Below, piece by piece: positions 1 to 4,835 of a stretch of DNA of 5,148 nt. The notes beneath the pieces were generated by a model. The model ran no database searches. It was not told where the DNA came from and was given only the letters and a program-made list of their open reading frames with translations. The stretch is from Desulfobacterales bacterium (lineage in GTDB: Bacteria; Desulfobacterota; Desulfobacteria; Desulfobacterales; C00003106): the NCBI GenBank assembly GCA_030613165.1, contig JAUWMN010000151.1:1-5148 (forward strand). Reading direction: 5' to 3'. A program made the translations under genes and the position numbers. Each line of letters begins with the position of its first letter. Position 1 is the first letter of the stretch.

Positions 1-238
1 GGACCTCTCCCTCGAAATCACCTGTAAATGACTGCTGCACAACTGTAATATCCTTGTCAATTCCTACACGCTGCTCAAGCACTTCAAAAATTTGTGATTG
101 TGCAATTTCCTGAACGTTCGGCACGTTAAGGGCGACATACGCATTCAGCAATTCCGCCAGAGAAGCAGAAGCACGTCCAAAGCTAATATTGATTATTTCT
201 TGTAAAGCGGCCTGCCGCAACTCTGTTAGTACTTCCAT
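1..238 (-). CDS. CheC-like chemotaxis phosphatase, N-terminal part (cut by window edge)
   Basis: The reading frame starts at ATG 238-236 and runs open off the left edge, giving 79 residues that begin MEVLTELRQAALQEIINISF. Residues 10-30 match the first helix of the CheC/CheX/FliY family. The E-x-x-N phosphatase signature is visible as E14-I-I-N17, followed by the usual small-residue run (GRASASLAELL) and a V-x-L-N-V-P strand. CheC proteins dephosphorylate CheY-P in the cytoplasm. The gene begins 2 bp after the stop of a CheY-like regulator, so the two are probably translationally coupled and act as an enzyme-substrate pair. A GGAGAA ribosome-binding site lies in the 3' end of the upstream gene (256-251), 12 nt from the ATG. 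The second E-x-x-N motif and any extra domain lie outside the window, so a true CheC cannot be told from a CheC domain inside a larger protein. Confidence 0.85.
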   Translation of the reverse strand, partial: MEVLTELRQAALQEIINISFGRASASLAELLNAYVALNVPNVQEIAQSQIFEVLEQRVGIDKDITVVQQSFTGDFEGEV

Positions 239-240
239 TT

Positions 241-606
241 TTATAAATACTTCTCCAGTACGGCCGTCATTTTTTCTTGTGATGTAGGCTTCTTAACCAC
301 CTCCAGCGCACCTAACGCAAAGACCCGTTCCGCTGCTTTTTGTTGTATATCAGCCGTTACTATTACCACCCTTGCATCAGGATCCATTTCTCTTAATTTC
401 TCCAATGTTTCGAAACCATCCATGTCGGGCATGGTAAGATCCAACAATACGAGATCATAAGGGGCCTTACGATAGGAATCTAAACATTTTGTCCCACCAT
501 CCACTTCCTGCAATTCATATGAATATTGATCGGATGACGGCAAACATTTTTTTATCATCAGTCTTGACATCATTGAATCATCAACAAGCAAGATTCTCTT
601 CTTCAT
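241..606 (-). CDS. Single-domain CheY-like response regulator
   Basis: This 121-residue protein is one receiver domain with no output domain. Counting from the ATG at 606, the acidic pair is D9-D10, the phosphoacceptor is D56 (in LVLLDLTMPDMDG), the switch threonine is T84 (VIVTAD) and the conserved lysine is K106 (VKKP). All catalytic receiver residues are therefore present. It should be phosphorylated by a histidine kinase and signal through protein contacts. The CheC-like gene 2 bp downstream points to chemotaxis or a related adaptive pathway, with CheC removing the phosphate. I chose ATG 606 because AAGGG (619-615) sits 8 nt upstream. The alternative GTG at 615 would lie inside that ribosome-binding site and would add only three residues. 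The kinase is not in the window, so the output could also be something other than motility. Confidence 0.9.
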   Translation of the reverse strand: MKKRILLVDDSMMSRLMIKKCLPSSDQYSYELQEVDGGTKCLDSYRKAPYDLVLLDLTMPDMDGFETLEKLREMDPDARVVIVTADIQQKAAERVFALGALEVVKKPTSQEKMTAVLEKYL

Positions 607-683
607 GTAGAGCACCCTTCTTTTATACGAGACTTTTTATTAAATTATAAATTCTTTTCCACAAAATTGTTTCCAATTAACTC

Positions 684-707
684 GGCTAAGATATAAAAAT
701 CTTAACC
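684..707 (-). other. Predicted hairpin in the cheY leader RNA
   Basis: On the minus-strand transcript, GGUUAAGAU (707-699) can pair with AUCUUAGCC (692-684) around a 6-nt loop. This gives a 9-bp stem with one G-U wobble. It lies about 80 nt before the regulator start codon, inside the predicted leader. No U-run follows it, so it does not look like an intrinsic terminator. It may affect RNA stability or translation, or may have no role. Confidence 0.4.
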
Positions 708-778
708 AATATATCTGAAAAACAAGAAAAAAATAAGATTAATAGTTTCGTACAAAGTCATATCTCCTTGTTAATATG

Positions 779-807
779 GATATAACAAAAGGAAACAATT
801 CCGTCAA
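779..807 (-). promoter_or_regulatory. Candidate sigma-70-type promoter for cheY-cheC
   Basis: Read on the minus strand, TTGACG (807-802) is followed by a 17-bp spacer and TATATC (784-779). This matches the -35 consensus at 5 of 6 positions and the -10 consensus at 4 of 6. Transcription would start near 772, giving a leader of about 165 nt before the regulator ATG at 606. The spacer contains GGAAACAATTCC on the plus strand (791-802), an interrupted GGAA-N4-TTCC palindrome that overlaps the -35 end and could bind a regulator. In an AT-rich region promoter-like hexamers arise by chance, so this is a prediction only. Confidence 0.5.
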
Positions 808-822
808 TATTATATATAATAT
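807..822. repeat. 16-bp perfect AT-only palindrome next to the -35 box
   Basis: ATATTATATATAATAT reads identically on both strands and abuts the predicted -35 hexamer on its upstream side. It could act as an UP-element-like AT tract or as an operator for a dimeric regulator. Because it contains only A and T, chance occurrence in this spacer is a real possibility. Confidence 0.5.
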
Positions 823-849
823 GAGATTTTTATAAAACTACACCGGAAA

Positions 850-1383
850 CTATGTTGTCCGTCTCCTTTTCAGACGCACCCAGGTTGCCTGTGGTCCCTT
901 TTCTCCAGCCTCTTCACAAAACTCAACAGAATCACCTTCACGAAGATCCTTATAAGAAACCTTTTTGACGGAATTTTTATGAAAGTAAATCTCCCTGCCG
1001 TCAGCGCTTTGAATGAATCCGTAGTCACCATCAGGAACAACACGACGGACAGTTCCTATTGCACACGGTATCTCCTGACGCGTCAAATGCTGGCGTTTTC
1101 GATTGTATTCTCTCAATTGACGACTCAGGTCATCAAAGACCTCGACAATTAGAGGAACAACCAACTCACCATTTTTTTTTATTACAATGGTATCATCGGG
1201 AACAGTGGCTACCGCCCGTATTTCAAAGGCCCCGAGTCTGTGATGAGCGGTGGCTATCATACTTAAACGGAGATCATGAATAATATGTAGATAATGAGAT
1301 TCAAGCCTTGAGACCTCTTCGCTAATTTTTTCATCCCATTCCTCAAGCATCTCTGTATTGCGCACTTCGATACGAATATCCAT
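850..1383 (-). CDS. HPF/RaiA ribosome-hibernation domain fused to a cold-shock domain
   Basis: The protein has 177 residues. Residues 1-100 resemble the HPF/RaiA fold, which binds the 30S decoding region and silences ribosomes under starvation. The part VPDDTIVIKKNGELVVPLIVEVFDDLSRQL matches its late strands and last helix. Residues 109-172 are a cold-shock (CspA-type OB) domain: it begins GTVRRV, has an RNP1-like YGFI (120-123), an RNP2-like IYFH (131-134), and ends EGDSVEF...GEKGPQATWVRL. F122, F133 and H134 are kept, but the aromatic pair W-F near the start of CspA is replaced by basic and aliphatic residues. The C-terminal dimerisation domain of long HPF is absent; the cold-shock domain takes its place. 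AGGAGG (1393-1388) lies 4 nt before ATG 1383, a short but usable spacing. The role in ribosome hibernation is inferred from the family. Confidence 0.88.
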   Translation of the reverse strand: MDIRIEVRNTEMLEEWDEKISEEVSRLESHYLHIIHDLRLSMIATAHHRLGAFEIRAVATVPDDTIVIKKNGELVVPLIVEVFDDLSRQLREYNRKRQHLTRQEIPCAIGTVRRVVPDGDYGFIQSADGREIYFHKNSVKKVSYKDLREGDSVEFCEEAGEKGPQATWVRLKRRRTT

Positions 1384-1417
1384 ATCGCCTCCTTTTTATG
1401 GGGTAATTCAAATTCCT

Positions 1418-1454
1418 AAATATTACTACATTGAGGTAGTTTCAAATATTACTA
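1418..1454. repeat. Direct repeat AAATATTACTA x2 with embedded inverted repeat
   Basis: The 11-mer AAATATTACTA occurs at 1418-1428 and again at 1444-1454. Between and overlapping them, ACTAC (1425-1429) and GTAGT (1436-1440) form a 5-bp inverted repeat around six bases. The block lies 35-71 bp upstream of the HPF-CSD start codon, where operators for that gene would be expected. No regulator can be named from the sequence. Confidence 0.45.
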
Positions 1455-1530
1455 TCCAAGCTGTCAATAAAAATCCGATGTTCCAGTCAAAAATAACATG
1501 TAAGTCCAGATCTGCGCAAACAGGCTCATA

Positions 1531-1548
1531 TTGCAATAGTTGCAATAG
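1531..1548 (+). repeat. Tandem 9-bp repeat TTGCAATAG x2
   Basis: Two exact, adjacent copies of TTGCAATAG are followed two bases later by TTGACAACT, a diverged third copy. The second copy supplies the proposed -35 hexamer of the aconitase promoter. A protein bound to these repeats would therefore be placed to control aconitase transcription. The repeat is visible; the operator role is inferred. Confidence 0.55.
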
Positions 1549-1569
1549 TATTGACAACTAATCTATAGT
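1540..1569 (+). promoter_or_regulatory. Candidate promoter of the aconitase gene
   Basis: TTGCAA (1540-1545) and TATAGT (1564-1569) are 18 bp apart and match the -35 consensus at 4 of 6 and the -10 consensus at 5 of 6 positions. Transcription would begin near 1576, about 50 nt before ATG 1627. That start point lies downstream of the alternative ATG at 1570, so this promoter would exclude the longer protein. The better -35-like TTGACA at 1551-1556 has its only good -10 (TATAGT) just 7 bp away, which is too close. Confidence 0.5.
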
Positions 1570-1614
1570 ATGAGAAAAATCCTTACTTTCAAAAACCTAC
1601 AAGACTGTATACAC

Positions 1615-1619
1615 AAGGA
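1615..1619 (+). promoter_or_regulatory. Ribosome-binding site deciding the aconitase start
   Basis: AAGGA at 1615-1619 lies 7 nt before ATG 1627 and only 4 nt before ATG 1624. It favours 1627, which also gives the N-terminus MGKSLTRKILEPH expected for the family. Confidence 0.65.
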
Positions 1620-1626
1620 ATACATG

Positions 1627-3558
1627 ATGGGAAAGAGCCTCACTCGAAAAATTTTAGAACCGCATATGCCCGACGGCAGATGGAAGCCGGGGTCTGAAAT
1701 CGGAATCAAGATCGATCAGACACTTACCCAGGACGCAACTGGGACGATGACCTATCTTCAATTCGAAGCTATGGAAATCGAGTCAATCAAAACTGAGCTT
1801 TCAGTCAGCTATGTGGACCACAATACCATACAAGTCGGTTTTGAAAATGCGGACGATCATAAATACCTTCAGACCGTTGCAGCGCGATACGGTATCATAT
1901 ATTCAAGACCTGGAAACGGCATCTGTCACCAGGTTCATTTAGAACGGTTCGGAAGGCCCGGAAAAACTCTTCTCGGTTCCGACAGTCATACCCCAACAGG
2001 CGGTGGAATAGGCATGATCGCTATAGGAGCCGGGGGGTTGGATGTGGCGGTTGCGATGGGTGGAGGTCTTTTTTACACTATCTGCCCAAAGGTATATAAT
2101 ATATATTTTACCGGAAAGTTAAATAACTGGGTCAGCGCCAAAGATGTAGTTTTGAAGATGTTGGAAATTTTTACGGTAAAAGGCAATGTAGGTGTTGTCC
2201 TGGAATACACCGGACCTGGAGTGGCAACGCTGAGTGTTCCGGAAAGGGCCACTATAACCAATATGGGCGCTGAAATGGGGGTCACTTGCTCCATCTTCCC
2301 TTCGGATGATGTAACAAAACGCTTCTTAAAAGCACAGGGCAGAGAGGATCAATGGATAGAACTCGGGCCTGATGAAGATGCCGAATACGACAAAGTTGTG
2401 CGTGTAGGGCTGGACAAGATCGAACCTCTTGCGGCTGCCCCACACAGTCCCGGCAATATCAAAACCATTCAGGAGTTAAAAGGACTTAAGGTTGACCAGG
2501 TTGAAATTGGATCCTGCACGAATTCTTCCTATAAAGATATGGTGACCGTGGCAAGGATTCTAAAAGGAAGAACTGTATATCCCGATCTCTCCTTGGGCAT
2601 CGCTCCCGGCTCGAGACAAGTCCTTCAAATGATGGCCAGATCAGGCGCGCTCGCTGATTTGATTGATGCGGGCGCAAGGATTATGGAAAGCGCGTGCGGT
2701 TTTTGCATTGGAAACAGTCAGAGCCCACTCAGCAAGGCGGTTTCTCTTCGAACGAGCAACAGGAACTTTGAAGGTCGTAGCGGCACGAAGGATGCTCGGA
2801 TATATCTCGTAAGTCCCGAAGTAGCGGCAGCAGCAGTAATCACAGGCGAGGTAACTGATCCGCGTGCACTCGGTATTCCCTACCCTGCCGTTGAGACTCC
2901 TTCAGGGTTCTTAGTCGACGACTCCATGTTTCTTGGCGATGGAAGACCAGATATCTCTGTGCAGATCTTTCGCGGGCCGAACATAGGAAATCCTCCAAAA
3001 AATGCGCCGCTTTCTGAACAGATTGCGGGAGAAATAACGATCAAGGTTGGTGATAAGATCACGACTGATCATATTATGCCGGCAGGCTCCCGCCTAAAAT
3101 ATCGTTCCAATATACCGAAATACGCTGAATTTGTCTTTGAAAATGTCGATGCTACTTTCTCTTCCCGCTGTATGAAAAACAAGGAAAAAGGGAAACACAA
3201 CATCATTGTCGCGGGATGGAGTTACGGACAGGGCTCCAGCCGTGAGCATGCAGCGCTTTGCCCTATGTATCTCGGCATAAAGGCCGTGATAGCGCAAAGC
3301 TTTGAAAGGATTCACGCGGCCAATTTAATCAACTTCGGCATTATTCCTTTTACCTTTGTCAGAGAAGAAGACTATGAAAACATTTCTCAAGGAGACGATA
3401 TTGAAATTAATAATATCGTAGATCAGCTAAAAAAAGGTAAAGAGATTGTGTTGCAAAATAGTACTAACGGCTTGAACATTCACCTCGCGTGTGAACTTTC
3501 CGAACGGCAAAGGGGGATACTGCTTGCTGGGGGGTTGCTGAATTATACGGTTAAGTAG
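1627..3558 (+). CDS. Aconitate hydratase, Aquifex-type
   Basis: This 643-residue enzyme should interconvert citrate and isocitrate through cis-aconitate in the cytoplasm, in an oxidative or reductive TCA cycle. The three ligands of the [4Fe-4S] cluster are C297 (GSCTNSS), C357 and C360 (ACGFCIGN). DSHTPTGGG at 119-127 and TTDH at 479-482 are conserved active-site segments. QGSSREHAA at 535-543, with R539, marks the C-terminal swivel domain (roughly 470-640) after a linker from about 430. The length and MGKSLTRKIL start fit the compact aconitase form first set apart in Aquifex, shorter than the roughly 890-residue AcnA. Homoaconitase or isopropylmalate isomerase is less likely, since catalytic and swivel domains are on one chain and no leu genes are nearby. 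A frame extension to ATG 1570 adds 19 residues that begin at the promoter and is not favoured. The gene stands alone, with its own promoter. Confidence 0.93.
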   Translation: MGKSLTRKILEPHMPDGRWKPGSEIGIKIDQTLTQDATGTMTYLQFEAMEIESIKTELSVSYVDHNTIQVGFENADDHKYLQTVAARYGIIYSRPGNGICHQVHLERFGRPGKTLLGSDSHTPTGGGIGMIAIGAGGLDVAVAMGGGLFYTICPKVYNIYFTGKLNNWVSAKDVVLKMLEIFTVKGNVGVVLEYTGPGVATLSVPERATITNMGAEMGVTCSIFPSDDVTKRFLKAQGREDQWIELGPDEDAEYDKVVRVGLDKIEPLAAAPHSPGNIKTIQELKGLKVDQVEIGSCTNSSYKDMVTVARILKGRTVYPDLSLGIAPGSRQVLQMMARSGALADLIDAGARIMESACGFCIGNSQSPLSKAVSLRTSNRNFEGRSGTKDARIYLVSPEVAAAAVITGEVTDPRALGIPYPAVETPSGFLVDDSMFLGDGRPDISVQIFRGPNIGNPPKNAPLSEQIAGEITIKVGDKITTDHIMPAGSRLKYRSNIPKYAEFVFENVDATFSSRCMKNKEKGKHNIIVAGWSYGQGSSREHAALCPMYLGIKAVIAQSFERIHAANLINFGIIPFTFVREEDYENISQGDDIEINNIVDQLKKGKEIVLQNSTNGLNIHLACELSERQRGILLAGGLLNYTVK

Positions 3559-3566
3559 AGTGTCGC

Positions 3567-3650
3567 ACACACCCCGCCCGCTCCGCGTCCACCCCTCTCA
3601 AGAGGGGAATTTCAAGTCCCCTCTATTAAGAGGGGATTTTAGGGGTGTGT
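3567..3650. repeat. 84-bp palindromic intergenic element with 9-bp inverted ends
   Basis: The element is bounded by ACACACCCC (3567-3575) and GGGGTGTGT (3642-3650), a perfect 9-bp terminal inverted repeat. Inside, CCCCTCT/AGAGGGG occurs twice (3592-3607 and 3618-3635). AGAGGGGA (3601-3608) can also pair with TCCCCTCT (3617-3624), so either two side-by-side hairpins or one nested hairpin can form. The left interior is a GC-rich, unpaired-looking stretch (GCCCGCTCCGCGTCC), unlike the surrounding base composition. It fills most of the 111-bp gap between aconitase and tmk. No ORF is present, so if mobile it would depend on enzymes in trans, as REP-like or MITE-like elements do. The mobility is inferred from structure alone. 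Confidence 0.65.
3617..3640 (+). terminator. Possible intrinsic terminator after aconitase
   Basis: TCCCCTCT (3617-3624) and AGAGGGGA (3629-3636) form an 8-bp GC-rich stem with an ATTA loop, followed by TTTT (3637-3640). It lies about 60 bp after the aconitase stop and is part of the larger palindromic element. The U-tract is short, and competing pairings with the upstream copy exist, so termination may be partial and let some transcription reach tmk. Confidence 0.5.
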
Positions 3651-3669
3651 CTAAAATGAAAGAGATCTC

Positions 3670-4308
3670 ATGTTCATTACTTTCGAAGGAATAGAGGGGT
3701 GCGGTAAGAGCACTCAGATTCGACTTCTGGCGGATTTTTTTAAAAAAACTTCGCGTGACTTTATTGTCACAAAAGAACCAGGTGGCACTGAAATAGGCGC
3801 TAAGATTCGGTCGATCCTTCTCGATTCTGTTAACGTTAAGATAAACCCGTTAACAGAGCTTCTCCTCTACGAAGCCGACAGAGCACAACATGTAGAAGAG
3901 ATCATACGTCCTTCACTTGAAGCCGGGAAGATAGTGTTATGCGACCGGTTTTTTGATGCTACTGTCGTCTATCAAGGCTACGCAAGGGGATTTGAGTTAG
4001 TCTTTATTGATTACCTCCATGAAAACATCTTAAAAGGATTGAAACCGGATCTGACCATCATTTTAGATTGTCCTGTAGCGATTGGACTTAAGCGGGCATG
4101 GAAGCGCATAGCCGATACCCCGGAAAACGCAAAAGAAGATCGCTTTGAAAAGGAAGCCGTTAGCTTTCACGAAAAGATACGCCATGGCTATTTGAGGCTG
4201 GCGGGAATAGAACCGGCACGATTTAACATAATAGATGCCGCTCAAGAAATCTCTGTAGTACACGAGGAGATAGTACGGATTGTAACTGCTCACGAACGAG
4301 CCAAATAA
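3670..4308 (+). CDS. tmk: Thymidylate kinase (dTMP kinase)
   Basis: This 212-residue protein has the usual bacterial TMK length. It converts dTMP to dTDP with ATP, an essential step of dTTP synthesis in the cytoplasm. The P-loop is GIEGCGKST at 7-15 with K13. The EPGGT substrate-binding motif is at 36-40, the DRF motif at 92-94 (D92, R93), YQG at 101-103, and the lid and following helix contain DRFEKE (157-162) and FHEKIRHGYL (166-175). The ribosome-binding site AAAGAG (3659-3664), 5 nt before the ATG, matches consensus imperfectly. A -10-like TAAAAT (3652-3657) lies just upstream but has no clear -35 partner, because the palindromic element occupies that position. Expression may therefore depend on readthrough from aconitase or on a weak promoter at the element's edge. 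A J-domain gene follows after 7 bp, suggesting one operon. Confidence 0.95.
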   Translation: MFITFEGIEGCGKSTQIRLLADFFKKTSRDFIVTKEPGGTEIGAKIRSILLDSVNVKINPLTELLLYEADRAQHVEEIIRPSLEAGKIVLCDRFFDATVVYQGYARGFELVFIDYLHENILKGLKPDLTIILDCPVAIGLKRAWKRIADTPENAKEDRFEKEAVSFHEKIRHGYLRLAGIEPARFNIIDAAQEISVVHEEIVRIVTAHERAK

Positions 4309-4315
4309 GTCAGTC

Positions 4316-4642
4316 ATGAAAAAACGCTCAAAATATGATGTGATCAGAGAAGCAGTGGATATCCTCGATCTTCCGGAAAAAGCTACCATGAAAACAATCA
4401 GATTCTCCTACAAAGAATTGATTAAAAAATGGCATCCGGATACATGTGGTGAAGAAACTGAAAAATGTAAGGCGATGACACAAAAAATTATCAGAGCGTA
4501 TAAAATCATTCTTACTTATTGTAATAACTATCCCTACTCCTTTACCAAGGAAGCAGTAAATGCCACGCTCTCTCCGGAAGAATGGTTTTTTGAACGATTC
4601 GGAGAAGATCCTCTCTGGCGCGGTAATAAAAAGGAAGAATAG
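4316..4642 (+). CDS. Small J-domain protein (DnaJ-like co-chaperone)
   Basis: This 108-residue protein contains one J domain in roughly residues 13-70. It has a first helix, then the segment TIRFSYKELIKKWHPDTCGE with the invariant H40-P41-D42 loop, and a third helix with IIRAYKIIL. The HPD loop stimulates the ATPase of DnaK/Hsp70. The glycine-rich, zinc-finger and substrate-binding domains of DnaJ are absent, so it is a class C type J protein that recruits Hsp70 to a particular client. The tail (about 75-108, with EEWFFERFGEDPLWRG) is acidic and aromatic and may be the client contact. It starts 7 bp after the tmk stop with no strong ribosome-binding site, which suggests translational coupling. 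C44 and C51 flank the HPD side but make no recognisable metal site. The client is unknown; a link to thymidylate kinase is only suggested by adjacency. Confidence 0.85.
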   Translation: MKKRSKYDVIREAVDILDLPEKATMKTIRFSYKELIKKWHPDTCGEETEKCKAMTQKIIRAYKIILTYCNNYPYSFTKEAVNATLSPEEWFFERFGEDPLWRGNKKEE

Positions 4643-4689
4643 AGGTCAGAGAACAGAGGTCAGAAGATAGAGAATAGAGGGCAGAGCGC
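4641..4689 (+). repeat. Left array of seven purine-rich heptads
   Basis: Seven uninterrupted 7-bp units follow the pattern A-G-A-R-N-N-Y in strict phase. The units in order are AGAGGTC, AGAGAAC, AGAGGTC, AGAAGAT, AGAGAAT, AGAGGGC and AGAGCGC. The first unit overlaps the stop codon TAG (4640-4642) of the J-domain gene. The array contains no further ORF of note and no terminator. Confidence 0.8.
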
Positions 4690-4758
4690 AGGAGTTGAAA
4701 GCTGATAGCTCATGGATGTCGTTGCGGGTTTCGGGTTTATTGAGTTAGAGCGGAACTC
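4690..4758. other. Spacer core between the two heptad arrays
   Basis: This 69-bp core separates the oppositely oriented arrays. It holds AGCTGATAGCT (4700-4710), two tandem copies of CGGGTTT (4725-4738, again a 7-bp unit) and a 6-bp stem TGAGTT/AACTCA (4741-4746 and 4754-4759). The stem has no adjacent U-tract on either strand, so it is not a convincing terminator for the converging genes. No gene is seen. Confidence 0.55.
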
Positions 4759-4835
4759 ACAGTCTATTTTCTATTCTTTGACTTCGATTCTCTGTCCTCT
4801 GACTTCTGTCCTCTGTCATCTCATTCCTGTCCTCT
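4759..4835 (-). repeat. Right array of eleven purine-rich heptads, opposite orientation
   Basis: Read on the minus strand, eleven in-phase 7-bp units occur from 4835 down to 4759. In order they are AGAGGAC, AGGAATG, AGATGAC, AGAGGAC, AGAAGTC, AGAGGAC, AGAGAAT, CGAAGTC, AAAGAAT, AGAAAAT and AGACTGT. They are of the same family as the left array but inverted to it, so the two arms could pair imperfectly as cruciform DNA or as hairpin RNA. The array extends 20 bp into the rlmB-like gene and encodes its stop codon. Confidence 0.8.

Larger units (their letters stand above)
607..849. other. Very AT-rich intergenic region, control region of the cheY-cheC pair
   Basis: This 243-bp gap separates the end of the HPF-CSD gene from the regulator gene; both are on the minus strand. 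It is far richer in A and T than the flanking genes and contains no convincing small ORF. It holds a promoter candidate (807-779), a 16-bp palindrome (807-822), a 10-bp inverted repeat at distance (665-674 and 791-800) and a leader hairpin (684-707). No intrinsic terminator with a U-tract is visible after the HPF-CSD stop, so readthrough into cheY is possible. Confidence 0.7.
1384..1626. promoter_or_regulatory. Divergent control region between HPF-CSD and aconitase
   Basis: This 243-bp region lies between two divergently transcribed genes and must hold both promoters. Seen in it are an 11-bp direct repeat AAATATTACTA (1418-1428 and 1444-1454, 26 bp apart), an ACTAC-N6-GTAGT inverted repeat (1425-1440), a tandem 9-bp repeat (1531-1548) and a promoter for the plus-strand gene (1540-1569). 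For the HPF-CSD gene, TTGACA occurs on the minus strand at 1467-1462 but has no fitting -10 at 16-18 bp. Its promoter therefore stays unassigned and may use another sigma factor. Confidence 0.55.

Noticed and set aside
604..615. GTG at 615 as start of the response regulator
   Set aside because: It lies within the ribosome-binding site that serves ATG 606 and would add only three residues before the normal receiver start MKKRILLVDDS.
1059..1283. Plus-strand 74-residue frame across the HPF-CSD gene
   Set aside because: It is antisense to a clear two-domain gene, with no recognisable domain in its translation.
1358..1561. Plus-strand 67-residue frame in the divergent control region
   Set aside because: It runs through the promoter and repeat region, is low in complexity and resembles no family. 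It is more simply explained as noncoding control DNA.
2073..3315. Several minus-strand frames of 60-73 residues under the aconitase gene
   Set aside because: They are shadows of a well-conserved gene in another frame and show no domain.
3656..3694. Twelve-codon frame starting at ATG 3656 and overlapping the tmk start, as a leader peptide
   Set aside because: It has no ribosome-binding site of its own, no run of regulatory codons, and arises naturally from the tmk leader in another frame.
4063..4389. Minus-strand 108-residue frame across the tmk/J-domain junction
   Set aside because: It overlaps the 3' part of tmk and the start of the J-domain gene, both strongly supported, and its translation looks like no known protein.
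4741..4759. TGAGTT/AACTCA stem as a bidirectional terminator
   Set aside because: The stem is only 6 bp, half A-T, and has no U-tract directly after it on either strand.
4641..4835. Repeat region as a CRISPR array
   Set aside because: Units are 7 bp, adjacent and degenerate, with no constant repeat, no unique spacers and no cas genes nearby.
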